Shown: positions 1-6,750 of the stretch, piece by piece
How the letters are laid out: each line of letters opens with the position of its first letter
Numbering within the stretch: position 1 is the stretch's first letter
Assembly (NCBI GenBank): GCA_023459675.1
Contig: JAEWTC010000091.1
Span: 1-16,751, forward strand
Length of the DNA stretch: 16,751 nucleotides
From: Bacillota bacterium
GTDB lineage: Bacteria; Bacillota; Clostridia; Christensenellales; Aristaeellaceae
Direction of reading: 5' to 3'
Notes under the pieces: model-generated
The model's database searches: none
Told to the model about the DNA's origin: nothing
Seen by the model: the letters and a program-made list of their open reading frames with translations, nothing else
Program-made: the position numbers and the translations under genes

Positions 1-1005
1 CACGTGCATACCGATACCCCGCTGGACAGCCGGGAGCTGACGCAGGCCGAAGCCATCCCGCCCGACGCGCTTGCCTCGCTGCTGCTGCAGGGCACGGTGC
101 GAACGGAGCGGGGCGAGGCGGAGCTGCTGACCGACGCTTCCTGGGCGGTGGCCGCCGCCCCGCCGCCCGGCTGGCCCCTTGCCGTGCCGGAAGCCGTGCG
201 GGAGATTGATCCCAAGGCCGTGCTCTGCCACGTTGCGCCGGGGCTTGCGGACGGGGATTTCGTAATGGCGTGGGAGCGCGGCAGGCCGCCGATGCAGCCG
301 TGGGGCGATCTGCCCCTGTTCGGACAAACGGCGGCGTACCCCCGCCCGCTTACCTACGCGGTGACGCTGCCCGCGGGCACGGCCTGCGTAGAGCCGCCGG
401 ACGCAAAGGGCGCGTATGCCGCGTATCTGGACGACACCCCCGTATCGTTTGCGGGCGGCGCGCTGGAGCTGCCGCCCGACGGGCGTCCGCACACGCTGCG
501 GCTGGAGCTGACCGCGGCGGACGGGCGCGGCGGCCTGCAAAGCGGCGTGCGCGTGCGCGTGCGGCCGTTGCAAGCCGCGCTGGGAGACTGGCGCGGCCAC
601 GGCCTTTCCTGGTTCTCCGGCCGCGCCCTGTACAGGCAAACCGTGACGCTGCAAAAGGAGCCCGGCCTGCGCTACGCGCTGCACCTGGGCCGCGTGTGCT
701 TTTCCGCGGAAATTTGGGTGAACAACAGCCTGTGCGGTACGCGCGTATGGGAACCGTATACCGTCGATATCACCGCGTTCCTTCGGGACGGGGATAACGA
801 AATCGCGGTCGTTGCCGCCAACTCCGCCGCCGTAGCCCGCCGCCAAATGCTGGTGGACGAAGGCATGGCGCTGGCCTGGAACCGCTACTGGAACGAGGAC
901 AACATCGACCGCGAACCCGAGAACCTGCTTTCCGGCCTGCTGGGGCCGGTGACGATCACGGCGTACGCGCGGGCGGAAGGGGAAACCCCCGCGCCGTTGC
1001 CCTGA
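1..1005 (+). CDS. Glycoside-hydrolase-like protein, C-terminal part (5' end off window)
   Basis: The frame is open from the first base (it reads His-Val-His before any usable start), so this is the 3' end of a longer gene; it stops with TGA at 1003-1005. The last ~140 residues look like the beta-sandwich (galactose-binding-like) domain found in GH2- and GH106-type enzymes: a segment with LSWFSGRALYRQTV, then LHLGRVCFSAEIWVNNSLCGTRVWEPYTVDIT, shown here only in its key parts (W-x-N near residue 238, PYTVDIT near 250), followed by NEIAVVAANS and a C-terminal SGLLGPVTI strand. Such domains accompany catalytic domains that act on plant or host glycans; the catalytic part would lie upstream and is not visible, so substrate and family cannot be fixed. 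It is the only gene on this strand and converges with the PNPOx-fold gene. No signal peptide can be judged. Confidence 0.7.
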   Translation, partial: HVHTDTPLDSRELTQAEAIPPDALASLLLQGTVRTERGEAELLTDASWAVAAAPPPGWPLAVPEAVREIDPKAVLCHVAPGLADGDFVMAWERGRPPMQPWGDLPLFGQTAAYPRPLTYAVTLPAGTACVEPPDAKGAYAAYLDDTPVSFAGGALELPPDGRPHTLRLELTAADGRGGLQSGVRVRVRPLQAALGDWRGHGLSWFSGRALYRQTVTLQKEPGLRYALHLGRVCFSAEIWVNNSLCGTRVWEPYTVDITAFLRDGDNEIAVVAANSAAVARRQMLVDEGMALAWNRYWNEDNIDREPENLLSGLLGPVTITAYARAEGETPAPLP

Positions 1006-1109
1006 AAAACTGCGCCTTCCGCTTCCAACGAAGCGCAAGCCCGGCGGAGCCGAAAGCCGCACTCCCCCGGCGGCGCAGGCCTGGCAACGCTCATTCGTTT
1101 AGCAAATCA

Positions 1110-1136
1110 AAACCGGCCGCAGAACGCGGCCGGTTT
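1110..1136. terminator. Inverted repeat between convergent genes, probable bidirectional terminator
   Basis: Two perfect 11-base arms, aaaccggccgc and gcggccggttt, enclose a 5-base loop (agaac). Read on the - strand the stem is followed by TGATTTGCT, and on the + strand by a short TTT inside the arm. It lies between the stop of the glycoside-hydrolase-like gene and the stop of the PNPOx-fold gene, the usual place for a shared terminator. The T tracts are short, so efficiency is uncertain. The rest of 1006-1158 holds only a 5-bp stem near 1027-1043 and nothing gene-like. Confidence 0.65.
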
Positions 1137-1158
1137 CGAATATCCCGTTCTTTCCCTG

Positions 1159-1587
1159 TTACGCAGGGAACGTCAGCACGTAGCGCGCGCCGTGTTCCAT
1201 CACAACGCCGTCCGTCAGCCGGATGCGCAGGATGACGGTGTTGGGATCGGCCTCGTTGATGTGGCCGTTGTCGTACCAGGCAGCGAAGGCGGTTTTCAGC
1301 ATCGCATGCAGCGCCCGGTTCTCCTGTGCGCAAAGCCAGCCGAGGTTTTCCCCAAGCCCCTGCCCCGTAAACCACTCGCCGCTGACCGCCACGCGCGGGT
1401 CGGCGGCGATTTGCAGCATTTTGCCCGAAAGCGCGTAGGTGATGGCGTAGAAGCTGCCGTCCCGGTACGCTGCGTCGATGGTGCGCACCGCGGGTCTGCC
1501 CTCGTTGAGCGTTGCCAGCGCCACCAGCGAATCCCCCGCAAACCGCTCCGTCATCACTTCGTAGCCACGCCGATCCACCGCGTCCAT
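1159..1587 (-). CDS. Pyridoxamine 5'-phosphate oxidase-fold family protein
   Basis: A 142-residue protein of the split-barrel flavin-binding fold related to PNPOx. The pattern is typical: an N-terminal helix, then SLVALATLNEGRPAVRTIDA (beta strand pair that begins the barrel), YRDGSFYAITYALSGKMLQIAADPRVAVSG split by the characteristic K-x-x-x-I-x-x-x-P-x-V segment, and a C-terminal strand ending in FPA. Members bind FMN, F420 or haem and are often uncharacterised, so no reaction is assigned; it is far from the true PdxH length (about 215). I chose the ATG at 1587 over a GTG three codons upstream because AGAAGG sits 8 bases before the ATG and would overlap the GTG. A sigma-A-like promoter lies at 1609-1636, so it is probably its own transcription unit. 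Confidence 0.8.
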   Translation of the reverse strand: MDAVDRRGYEVMTERFAGDSLVALATLNEGRPAVRTIDAAYRDGSFYAITYALSGKMLQIAADPRVAVSGEWFTGQGLGENLGWLCAQENRALHAMLKTAFAAWYDNGHINEADPNTVILRIRLTDGVVMEHGARYVLTFPA

Positions 1588-1608
1588 TATCCGCACCTTC
1601 TTCGTATG

Positions 1609-1636
1609 AATATACCGGCCGCACGCGCCGGGGCAA
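1609..1636 (-). promoter_or_regulatory. Sigma-A-like promoter of the PNPOx-fold gene, with flanking palindrome
   Basis: On the - strand TTGCCC (1631-1636) and TATATT (1609-1614) are separated by 16 bases, 4/6 and 5/6 matches to the consensus. The start codon is 22 bases beyond the -10 box. An inverted repeat with 8-base arms (1615-1622 and 1639-1646) straddles the -35 box. Confidence 0.6.
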
Positions 1637-1646
1637 CCGCGGCCGG
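1615..1646. repeat. Inverted repeat: operator of the PNPOx-fold gene or terminator of the upstream gene
   Basis: Arms ccggccgc and gcggccgg are perfect complements 16 bases apart. The repeat starts one base after the stop codon of the peptidoglycan-binding gene, so it might act as an RNA hairpin, but no T tract follows. It also surrounds the -35 box of the next promoter, which is a common operator position. The sequence alone does not decide. Confidence 0.45.
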
Positions 1647-1647
1647 G

Positions 1648-3333
1648 TTAATTTTCGGGAATGGAATACCCTGTGAGCGATTTCCAGGCGCTGCGCAGGG
1701 CGTTTTGGCACTGCACGCCGTAGTTGGGGTCGAGAATCTTGGTTTCGTCCATGGTGCGCAGGAAGTGCACGCACAGATGGCCGTCAAAATTGTTGTCCGA
1801 TATGCTGCCGGACAGGTGGGCTACGTCGTGCATGGCGGCGAGGGTCCACGTGCCGTTGGGAAGCTTGACGAACACCGTACGGGGCGTCCACGTAACGACT
1901 CCGCCGAAAGCCTGGTACATGGTGGCGGTATCCGTGGCGGTGAGGGGTTCGCTGTCGGCATGGCGGCCGCGGCTGTACACCCGCAGGTTGAACGTGAGCC
2001 CCGTTTGATAGTCATAGACGACCATCGTGCTGCCGGTGCTTAAGTTGGGCTTCACCTCGGTGTACCAGTACAAGGCGCGCACCGCGGCGCCGTCCGGCCC
2101 GGAGGCTGTGCCAAACGAAGACGAGCTGTAGCCAGACGACGAGGACGTGGACGTGGAGTTGCCCGAAGAGGACGAGGAAGAAGAAGACGAAGAAGACGAC
2201 GAAGAAGACGACGAGGATGAGGGCGGCGAACTGTTAACCCCCACCGCGGCGCTGCTATTGAGGACTTCCAGCGTTCTTGTGCCCGCAACGCCATCCGCCG
2301 TCAGGCTGTTGTTCTTCTGGAACAGGATCACCGCCGCCTGGGTGAGCGCGCCGAAAACGCCGTCCGCGCTGACGCTGTACCCAAGCGCTTTGAGCGCGGC
2401 CTGCATGGTTTTTACCGCCGCGCCGGAGGAGCCCAGCGTTAGGCTGCCCGCCGCGGTGGTACCGGAGGCGGCGGTGGACGACGAGGAGGACGGGGAAGAG
2501 GAGGAGCCGCCTGCGACAACCGCCGACGCGGAATAGAGCTTTCCAAACGTGCCGGAGCCGCAAACGCCGTCCGCGGTCAGCTGATTGGCAGTCTGGAAGG
2601 CCTTCAGTGCTGTCAGCGTTCCGCTGCCGAAGCTGCCGTCCAGGCTTCCCGCATAATAGCCGAGGTCTTTCAGCTTGGTTTGCATCGCCAGTACGTCGGT
2701 ACCCGAATCCCCTTTGCGAAGCGAACGGGAAAGGGAGGAAGACGACGAAGCGCTTCCGTTGTCCGTGGATGCGGGGGCCGCGTTGGCCGCGCCGAAGAGA
2801 AGCTCCAGCGTTTTGGTGCCGGCCAACCCGTCCGCGGTAATCTTCTGGGAGCGCTGGAACGCGATCACCGCGGTGCGCGTCGCCAGGCCAAATTTGCCGT
2901 CCACCGTGCCGATGGTATAGCCGAGCTTTTTCAGGGCTTCCTGCAAAAGCCGCACGCGCTCCCCGCTGTCGCCGTATTGCAGGGTGGTGGAACTGGTTCC
3001 CGACGCAAACGAAGTGGAGCTCGCCGCGGCCGCCTCGTACAGGGCGTTGAGCGTCAGGGTGCCGGCCTTGCCGTCCGCCTCCAGCCCGAGGCTCTTCTGG
3101 TAGGCCTTCACGGCGTCTTCCGTGCCGCGGCCAAAACGCCCGTCCACGGCGCCGGAATAAAACCCGAGCGTGGTGAGCGCGTTTTGCATAGCGGTCACTT
3201 CGCTGCCGCTGGAGCCGAACTCCAGCGTTTTGTAAATTTTAAGCGCGGCGGATGCGCCGCTAAGCCCAAGCATGGACAACATCAGCGCAAGCGCCAAGGC
3301 CCGTACAGCGATCCGGTGAACCTTACATTTCAT
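1648..3333 (-). CDS. Secreted peptidoglycan-binding protein, four PG_binding_1 repeats, Ser linker, C-terminal domain of unknown function
   Basis: 561 residues. A signal peptide covers residues 1-29 (basic start, hydrophobic core, ASA cleavage site). Four PG_binding_1 repeats follow at about 36-100, 117-180, 206-268 and 297-359; each shows the G-D/S-S-G...V..(M/L)Q..L..LGY...(V/L)DG.FG..T..A...FQ......DG..G..T motif. They bind cell-wall peptidoglycan. Serine-rich linkers join them, the longest being 19 serines in a row (372-390). The last ~150 residues form a separate domain with conserved-looking polar positions: RHAD, WTPR, AAMHDVAH and GHLCVHF. This arrangement recurs in clostridial wall proteins and may be a wall hydrolase or transpeptidase-like domain, but I cannot assign activity. 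ATG at 3333 is preceded by GAGGGGG with 7-base spacing, and a promoter is visible at 3382-3410. Single-gene unit. Confidence 0.85.
   Translation of the reverse strand: MKCKVHRIAVRALALALMLSMLGLSGASAALKIYKTLEFGSSGSEVTAMQNALTTLGFYSGAVDGRFGRGTEDAVKAYQKSLGLEADGKAGTLTLNALYEAAAASSTSFASGTSSTTLQYGDSGERVRLLQEALKKLGYTIGTVDGKFGLATRTAVIAFQRSQKITADGLAGTKTLELLFGAANAAPASTDNGSASSSSSLSRSLRKGDSGTDVLAMQTKLKDLGYYAGSLDGSFGSGTLTALKAFQTANQLTADGVCGSGTFGKLYSASAVVAGGSSSSPSSSSSTAASGTTAAGSLTLGSSGAAVKTMQAALKALGYSVSADGVFGALTQAAVILFQKNNSLTADGVAGTRTLEVLNSSAAVGVNSSPPSSSSSSSSSSSSSSSSSSSGNSTSTSSSSGYSSSSFGTASGPDGAAVRALYWYTEVKPNLSTGSTMVVYDYQTGLTFNLRVYSRGRHADSEPLTATDTATMYQAFGGVVTWTPRTVFVKLPNGTWTLAAMHDVAHLSGSISDNNFDGHLCVHFLRTMDETKILDPNYGVQCQNALRSAWKSLTGYSIPEN
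2164..2220 (-). repeat. Run of 19 serine codons (low-complexity tract)
   Basis: Nineteen consecutive serine codons, all of the TCN type (TCT, TCG, TCC, TCA mixed), inside the linker of the peptidoglycan-binding protein. Further serines follow with Gly, Thr and Asn to about 2110. Such tracts are prone to length change by slippage or recombination and usually act as flexible wall-spanning spacers. Confidence 0.9.
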
Positions 3334-3381
3334 CGGCTGTCCCCCTCAATGAACGCGCAAAACGCACGATAAGATGGGGCT

Positions 3382-3410
3382 AGTATAGCAATAAATTACG
3401 AATAAGTAAA
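3382..3410 (-). promoter_or_regulatory. Sigma-A-like promoter of the peptidoglycan-binding protein gene
   Basis: On the - strand TTTACT (3405-3410) and TATACT (3382-3387) are 17 bases apart, in an AT-rich stretch that contrasts with the GC-rich surroundings. The start codon lies 48 bases downstream of the -10 box, leaving a leader of about 40 bases. Nothing else gene-like is seen in 3334-3483. Confidence 0.7.
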
Positions 3411-3483
3411 TACACTATTGCCGCATTGTTACGAGTTTTATGATGCGCTCGCGATTTTTCTTTACATAATCTGAATATGCAAA

Positions 3484-3512
3484 GCGGCGCGCAATAGGCG
3501 CGCAAAGCCGCG
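3484..3512 (-). terminator. Possible terminator at the end of the eight-gene run
   Basis: Directly after the TGA of the last gene, the - strand can fold GCGGC (bulge TTT) GCGC against GCGC GCCGC, with a 7-base loop. It is followed by TTTGCATATT, a weak T-rich stretch. The position fits an operon end, but the T tract is poor. Confidence 0.45.
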
Positions 3513-4733
3513 TCACAGCGCGTTTTGCGTGGTGAGAAGGTATACGATATACCCGATTCCAGACGCCAGATGCCACAGCAGCAAACCGCTTCCGGCGGCA
3601 ATTTTCAGCGCCTGGGCGCGGGGGCGGCTCACCACAGTGGGAAGGCCCTGCGAGGCGGTGCGCAAGCGCTTCACCCACCCCGAAACACGATGGGCAAACA
3701 GCGGCAGGGTCACGGCCCAGAGCATCAGCCCCGCGCCCATCACGGCCCAGCCGAAATTGCCGTCCTGCGCACGGTAGCCGGTTTCGCTTAAGAAAAGCAT
3801 CTGCAGCACGGCAACGCCGTCCAGCAGAAGGGTGAGAAGGAACAACGGCTGCCTGAGGGTTTCGCGGTCGGCAAACAGCAAAAGCACGCACAGCGGAAAC
3901 AGCTGCGTCAGCAGCACAAGCGTAAGCACGTCCAGCGTTTTGGCTCCGCTGACCAGCACCGTAAGCCCGCCCTGGCTTTCCACGACGCCGCCGAAGTAGA
4001 ACAGGAACTCCAGAAGGATGGCAAGCACCGCGGGCGCGGCGGCAAGCAGCAGCCGCAGATAATACCGGCTGCGGCCCGGGTTTTCCACCCAGCGCACCAG
4101 AAAGTAAACGCCCGCGGCGGGCAGGAACGCCTGCAAAAACGTGGGTTTGATCAGCGCGCTGACGAGCATCACCGCGGACAGAAGCGCCGCGTGCTTCCAG
4201 GGGATGGTTTCCCCGGAGCGCAGATTGCGCTCCTCCGCCATCGCCACCAGGGAGACGGATACGATCATCGGCGCCATCAGCGCGATCTGCGTGGGGCTGT
4301 GCCAGGGGTTGGGCGAGCCGCCACCCAGAAAGACCGTCGGGTTGATCCACGGCACCCAGACCGACGAAACCACGGAAGCCGCCAGCGCGCACAGCGCGGC
4401 CACCGGGCCGCGGTGGCCGATGAGCCGCCGGGCGAGCGCGTACAGCGCCAGCGTTTCCAGCCCCTTGCACAGCGCGGTGAACAGCAGCGCGCTCTGGTTG
4501 ATGGTAAGCCCCGTCTGCGATACCAGAAATACGCAGATACGCCACAGCGGGTGCGCCGCCTGCCGGATGAAGGATTTCCAGTCGGCAAGGCTCGCCTGCC
4601 CCGCCCACAGCGTATGAATGGCGATGTCGCTCTGGGGGCGGCTGAGCAGCGCGTGCAGCACCGCCGCGCCCAGCACCGCAGACGCGATCCCCGCGAACCA
4701 TTTCCACCAGTCTGCCCGGACGCGCTTTTCCAT
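3513..4733 (-). CDS. Polytopic membrane protein, GT-C glycosyltransferase-like, function unknown
   Basis: 406 residues, with about ten hydrophobic segments and short basic loops (for example near 195-205 and 345-365). The first loop after the N-terminal membrane helix holds IHTLWAGQASLADW and then HPLWRICVFL, a layout like the first extracytoplasmic loop of GT-C enzymes, where an H-P-L motif is common; the loop near residue 137-150 (GGGSPNPWHSPTQ) is also polar and Trp-rich. A clear acidic D-E pair, expected of a catalytic GT-C enzyme, is not seen, so it could be a non-catalytic partner or a flippase-like protein. The ATG at 4733 begins 3 bases after the TAG of the preceding gene; GGGAGG lies in that gene's last codons, so translation is probably coupled. 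A role in surface polysaccharide or lipid-linked sugar transfer is an inference. Confidence 0.6.
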   Translation of the reverse strand: MEKRVRADWWKWFAGIASAVLGAAVLHALLSRPQSDIAIHTLWAGQASLADWKSFIRQAAHPLWRICVFLVSQTGLTINQSALLFTALCKGLETLALYALARRLIGHRGPVAALCALAASVVSSVWVPWINPTVFLGGGSPNPWHSPTQIALMAPMIVSVSLVAMAEERNLRSGETIPWKHAALLSAVMLVSALIKPTFLQAFLPAAGVYFLVRWVENPGRSRYYLRLLLAAAPAVLAILLEFLFYFGGVVESQGGLTVLVSGAKTLDVLTLVLLTQLFPLCVLLLFADRETLRQPLFLLTLLLDGVAVLQMLFLSETGYRAQDGNFGWAVMGAGLMLWAVTLPLFAHRVSGWVKRLRTASQGLPTVVSRPRAQALKIAAGSGLLLWHLASGIGYIVYLLTTQNAL

Positions 4734-4736
4734 TCT

Positions 4737-6194
4737 CTATTCCTCCCAGCCGTCAATCTTCTTGTACAGGCCGCCCGCCATGTTATCGGTCACCGTTTCA
4801 AAGCCCGTCATGTAGATGCGCAGGAAGCGCGTCAAAATCCAGCGGCATTTGCCGGTGTTGTTTTCATACATGATGCCGGACTGCACCCCAAGCCCAGGGT
4901 GCAGCTGCGCCATCACCTGAATTTCCATAATCTCGGTGCGCACGGTGTTTTGAAAGGGGTCCTCGGCGTTTGGATCGTAGATAATGGCTTCGCACAGCGT
5001 TTGCAGCTCTGCGGAGAAGGGTTTTCTGTCAAAACGGTTCTCGTCCGCAAACGCGCCTTCGGGCGCGCCGGTCAGCAAAACAACCGCCACCGCCGCGCAG
5101 CCCGCAAAATAGGCGATGGGCAGCAGCTTTTGCCCGCGCAGCACAAACAGGGCGGTAACGAGCCACAAAAACGGCGCGAGCGAGCGGTAGTCCGCCCAGT
5201 CCTGCGCTTCGTAGAAAAGAATGATGATCAGCCACGGCAGCAACAGAAGCAAAAACCCCAAGCCGTACAGGAAACGTTCCTTTTTGGAAACAATCACGCC
5301 CAGAAGCGTGAATAGCAGCATCCCGCAGTACAGCCAGCGCTGAACCACCTCGCTTGTATTGGCAAGCGCCAGCACGAAATAGGCGTGCAGGTTGTTGAGC
5401 GCGTGGAACCAGAACATCCGCGCGGCCTCCCGGAAACCGGCGCGCAGGAAGTGGTAGAGAAAGCCGGATTCATAAGGGCTGGTCACCAGGCGCATGCCGT
5501 AGTTGATGAAAAACGAAACCACGACGATGGCCGCAAGCCAGAGCACGAGCTTCCACGAAATTTTCCGATCGCAGGCAAACACCGCCACGGGGATGAACAG
5601 CAGGAAATAGAGGATGCGGTACACGCTCAAGAAAAGCACCGCGGCAAGCGCGCCCAGCAGCACCGGCAGCGTGACCTTTTCCCACAGGCGGTACAAAAGC
5701 CCGGCGTAGAGCATCAGCAGGCCGTAGTTGGCAAGCTCCGTCATGGACGTGCAGCAGTACAATATAAACGGCGCGTAAAACAGCATGGACAGCGCCAGCA
5801 AAACTGCCGTACGCGCCTTGGGGCGTACCAGCAGAAGGAGCGCCCCCGCGCCCGCGCTGACCCACAGGGCGTTTACCAGCAGGATGGAGGAATACCCCCA
5901 GCCAAACAGCTTGGCAAACCACGCGTATAAAAGCAGCGGCCCCGGCCCGTGAACGCTCAGCACGCCGATTTCCGGCGGCAGCTCCCCGATGCCGATATAG
6001 CCGGTATGCATGCCGTAGTGGACGAAGGAATACACGCTGCGCCAGTAATCCAGCTCGTCCGACCAGATGGGCACGGCCGCAAAGCCGTTCTTGCCGAGGA
6101 ACAGCGAAACGAGCCCCACCGCCAGAAACGGCGTGAGGATCAGCGTGAAGTAAGCCGCGGCGGTCAGCGCGCGCCGCCTGTTGCTGCCTGCCAA
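4737..6194 (-). CDS. Polytopic membrane protein, probable GT-C glycosyltransferase
   Basis: 485 residues. The open frame continues far upstream, but that part overlaps the acetyltransferase gene out of frame. I chose TTG at 6194: GGAGG lies 7 bases before it, and the protein then begins with MAGSNRRR and a first membrane helix at about 12-34. The following loop contains WSDELDYW (D46, E47, D49), matching the acidic D-E motif that GT-C enzymes carry in the first extracytoplasmic loop, and later HGPGPLLLYAW. About eleven membrane helices extend to residue ~380, followed by a soluble C-terminal region of roughly 100 residues. GT-C enzymes transfer sugars from polyprenyl-phosphate donors outside the membrane; donor and acceptor are unknown here. 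It is followed after 3 bases by a second membrane protein of similar type, suggesting a functional pair. A 49-base gap with a palindrome precedes it. Confidence 0.65.
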   Translation of the reverse strand: MAGSNRRRALTAAAYFTLILTPFLAVGLVSLFLGKNGFAAVPIWSDELDYWRSVYSFVHYGMHTGYIGIGELPPEIGVLSVHGPGPLLLYAWFAKLFGWGYSSILLVNALWVSAGAGALLLLVRPKARTAVLLALSMLFYAPFILYCCTSMTELANYGLLMLYAGLLYRLWEKVTLPVLLGALAAVLFLSVYRILYFLLFIPVAVFACDRKISWKLVLWLAAIVVVSFFINYGMRLVTSPYESGFLYHFLRAGFREAARMFWFHALNNLHAYFVLALANTSEVVQRWLYCGMLLFTLLGVIVSKKERFLYGLGFLLLLLPWLIIILFYEAQDWADYRSLAPFLWLVTALFVLRGQKLLPIAYFAGCAAVAVVLLTGAPEGAFADENRFDRKPFSAELQTLCEAIIYDPNAEDPFQNTVRTEIMEIQVMAQLHPGLGVQSGIMYENNTGKCRWILTRFLRIYMTGFETVTDNMAGGLYKKIDGWEE

Positions 6195-6195
6195 A

Positions 6196-6206
6196 GGAGT
6201 TCCTCC
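6196..6206 (-). promoter_or_regulatory. Ribosome binding site deciding a TTG start, self-complementary
   Basis: The - strand reads GGAGGAACTCC followed by TTTG. GGAGG is the site for the TTG at 6194. The same 11 bases can fold into a 4-bp stem with a 3-base loop, which might slightly hide the site. Confidence 0.5.
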
Positions 6207-6209
6207 GAT

Positions 6210-6227
6210 CACACGAACGTTCGTATG
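6210..6227. repeat. 18-bp near-palindrome upstream of the GT-C-like gene
   Basis: On the - strand CATACGAACGTTCGTGTG: the central 12 bases are a perfect palindrome, and the next three pairs on each side match except for one T-G pair. It lies in the only sizeable gap of the downstream half of the eight-gene run, 4 bases before the ribosome binding site. A protein-binding operator or a small RNA hairpin are both possible. No -35/-10 pair was found close to it. Confidence 0.6.
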
Positions 6228-6243
6228 CCCGCCGCCCGCGCCT

Positions 6244-6747
6244 TTACAGCGGAGCTTCAAAGCAATGGTAGGGTTTCGCAAACCCGGCAAGGGTAAACGT
6301 ACCGGCTTCCCGCACGGTAACGGACGCGAAAAACGCAAGCGCCCGGTTGTTGTCCTCGTAGGTATCCACGCGGAAACTATCGCAGCCGGTGCGCTTGCCA
6401 AAATCCTTGGCAAACTCCACGGCCGCCCTCGCATACCCCCTGCCTCCGCGGTTGGGCAGCACGGCGATGCGGTGCAGGCATACGGGGTTGCCGCCCATCT
6501 GCCAGTCCACGGCCTGGTACTCCGGCTCCAGCCCGCCCACGGTGAGGGCGAACACGCCCGCCAGCCCCTGCTCGTCGTCCATGCGGTAGAGGCGGCCCTC
6601 CCGGATATCCTCCCGGAGCAGCGCTTCATAGGGGTATCTTCCCCACTGCCACTGCAACAGGCCGCGCGCGTGCATATCCGCAATCACGGTTTGGTACAGG
6701 GCGCAGATTTCCGGCAGGGCGCCGGCTTCCGGCTTTGTGATTTGCAA
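6244..6747 (-). CDS. GNAT family N-acetyltransferase
   Basis: 167 residues, typical of a single-domain GNAT. The acetyl-CoA binding motif is visible as LHRIAVLPNRGGRGYARAAV in part (strand beta-4, then the R/Q-x-x-G-x-G/A loop RGGRGYA at 100-106, then the helix), followed by SFRVDTYEDNNRALAFF, where the N-N-x-A-x-x-F element replaces the usual N-x-x-A-x-x-x-Y. The family transfers an acetyl group from acetyl-CoA to an amine; the substrate cannot be told (small molecule, peptide or protein). The start is TTG at 6747 with GGAGG 8 bases ahead; there is no ATG or GTG near the beginning of the conserved region. It begins 3 bases after the stop of the ABC exporter, so the two are probably translated together. 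Confidence 0.85.
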   Translation of the reverse strand: MQITKPEAGALPEICALYQTVIADMHARGLLQWQWGRYPYEALLREDIREGRLYRMDDEQGLAGVFALTVGGLEPEYQAVDWQMGGNPVCLHRIAVLPNRGGRGYARAAVEFAKDFGKRTGCDSFRVDTYEDNNRALAFFASVTVREAGTFTLAGFAKPYHCFEAPL

Positions 6748-6750
6748 TTG

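Noticed and set aside
1152..1170. Short inverted repeat ttccctg/cagggaa at the end of the PNPOx-fold gene
   Set aside because: It lies over the stop codon and the last codons, and a stronger hairpin follows at 1110-1136.
2147..2536. + strand open frame rich in Asp/Glu
   Set aside because: It is the antisense of the serine tract of the peptidoglycan-binding gene; its composition is explained by TCN codons read on the other strand.
6195..6683. N-terminal extension of the GT-C-like open frame
   Set aside because: It lies out of frame over the acetyltransferase gene, is Arg/Pro/Ser-rich like a shadow translation, and a good ribosome binding site supports the TTG at 6194.
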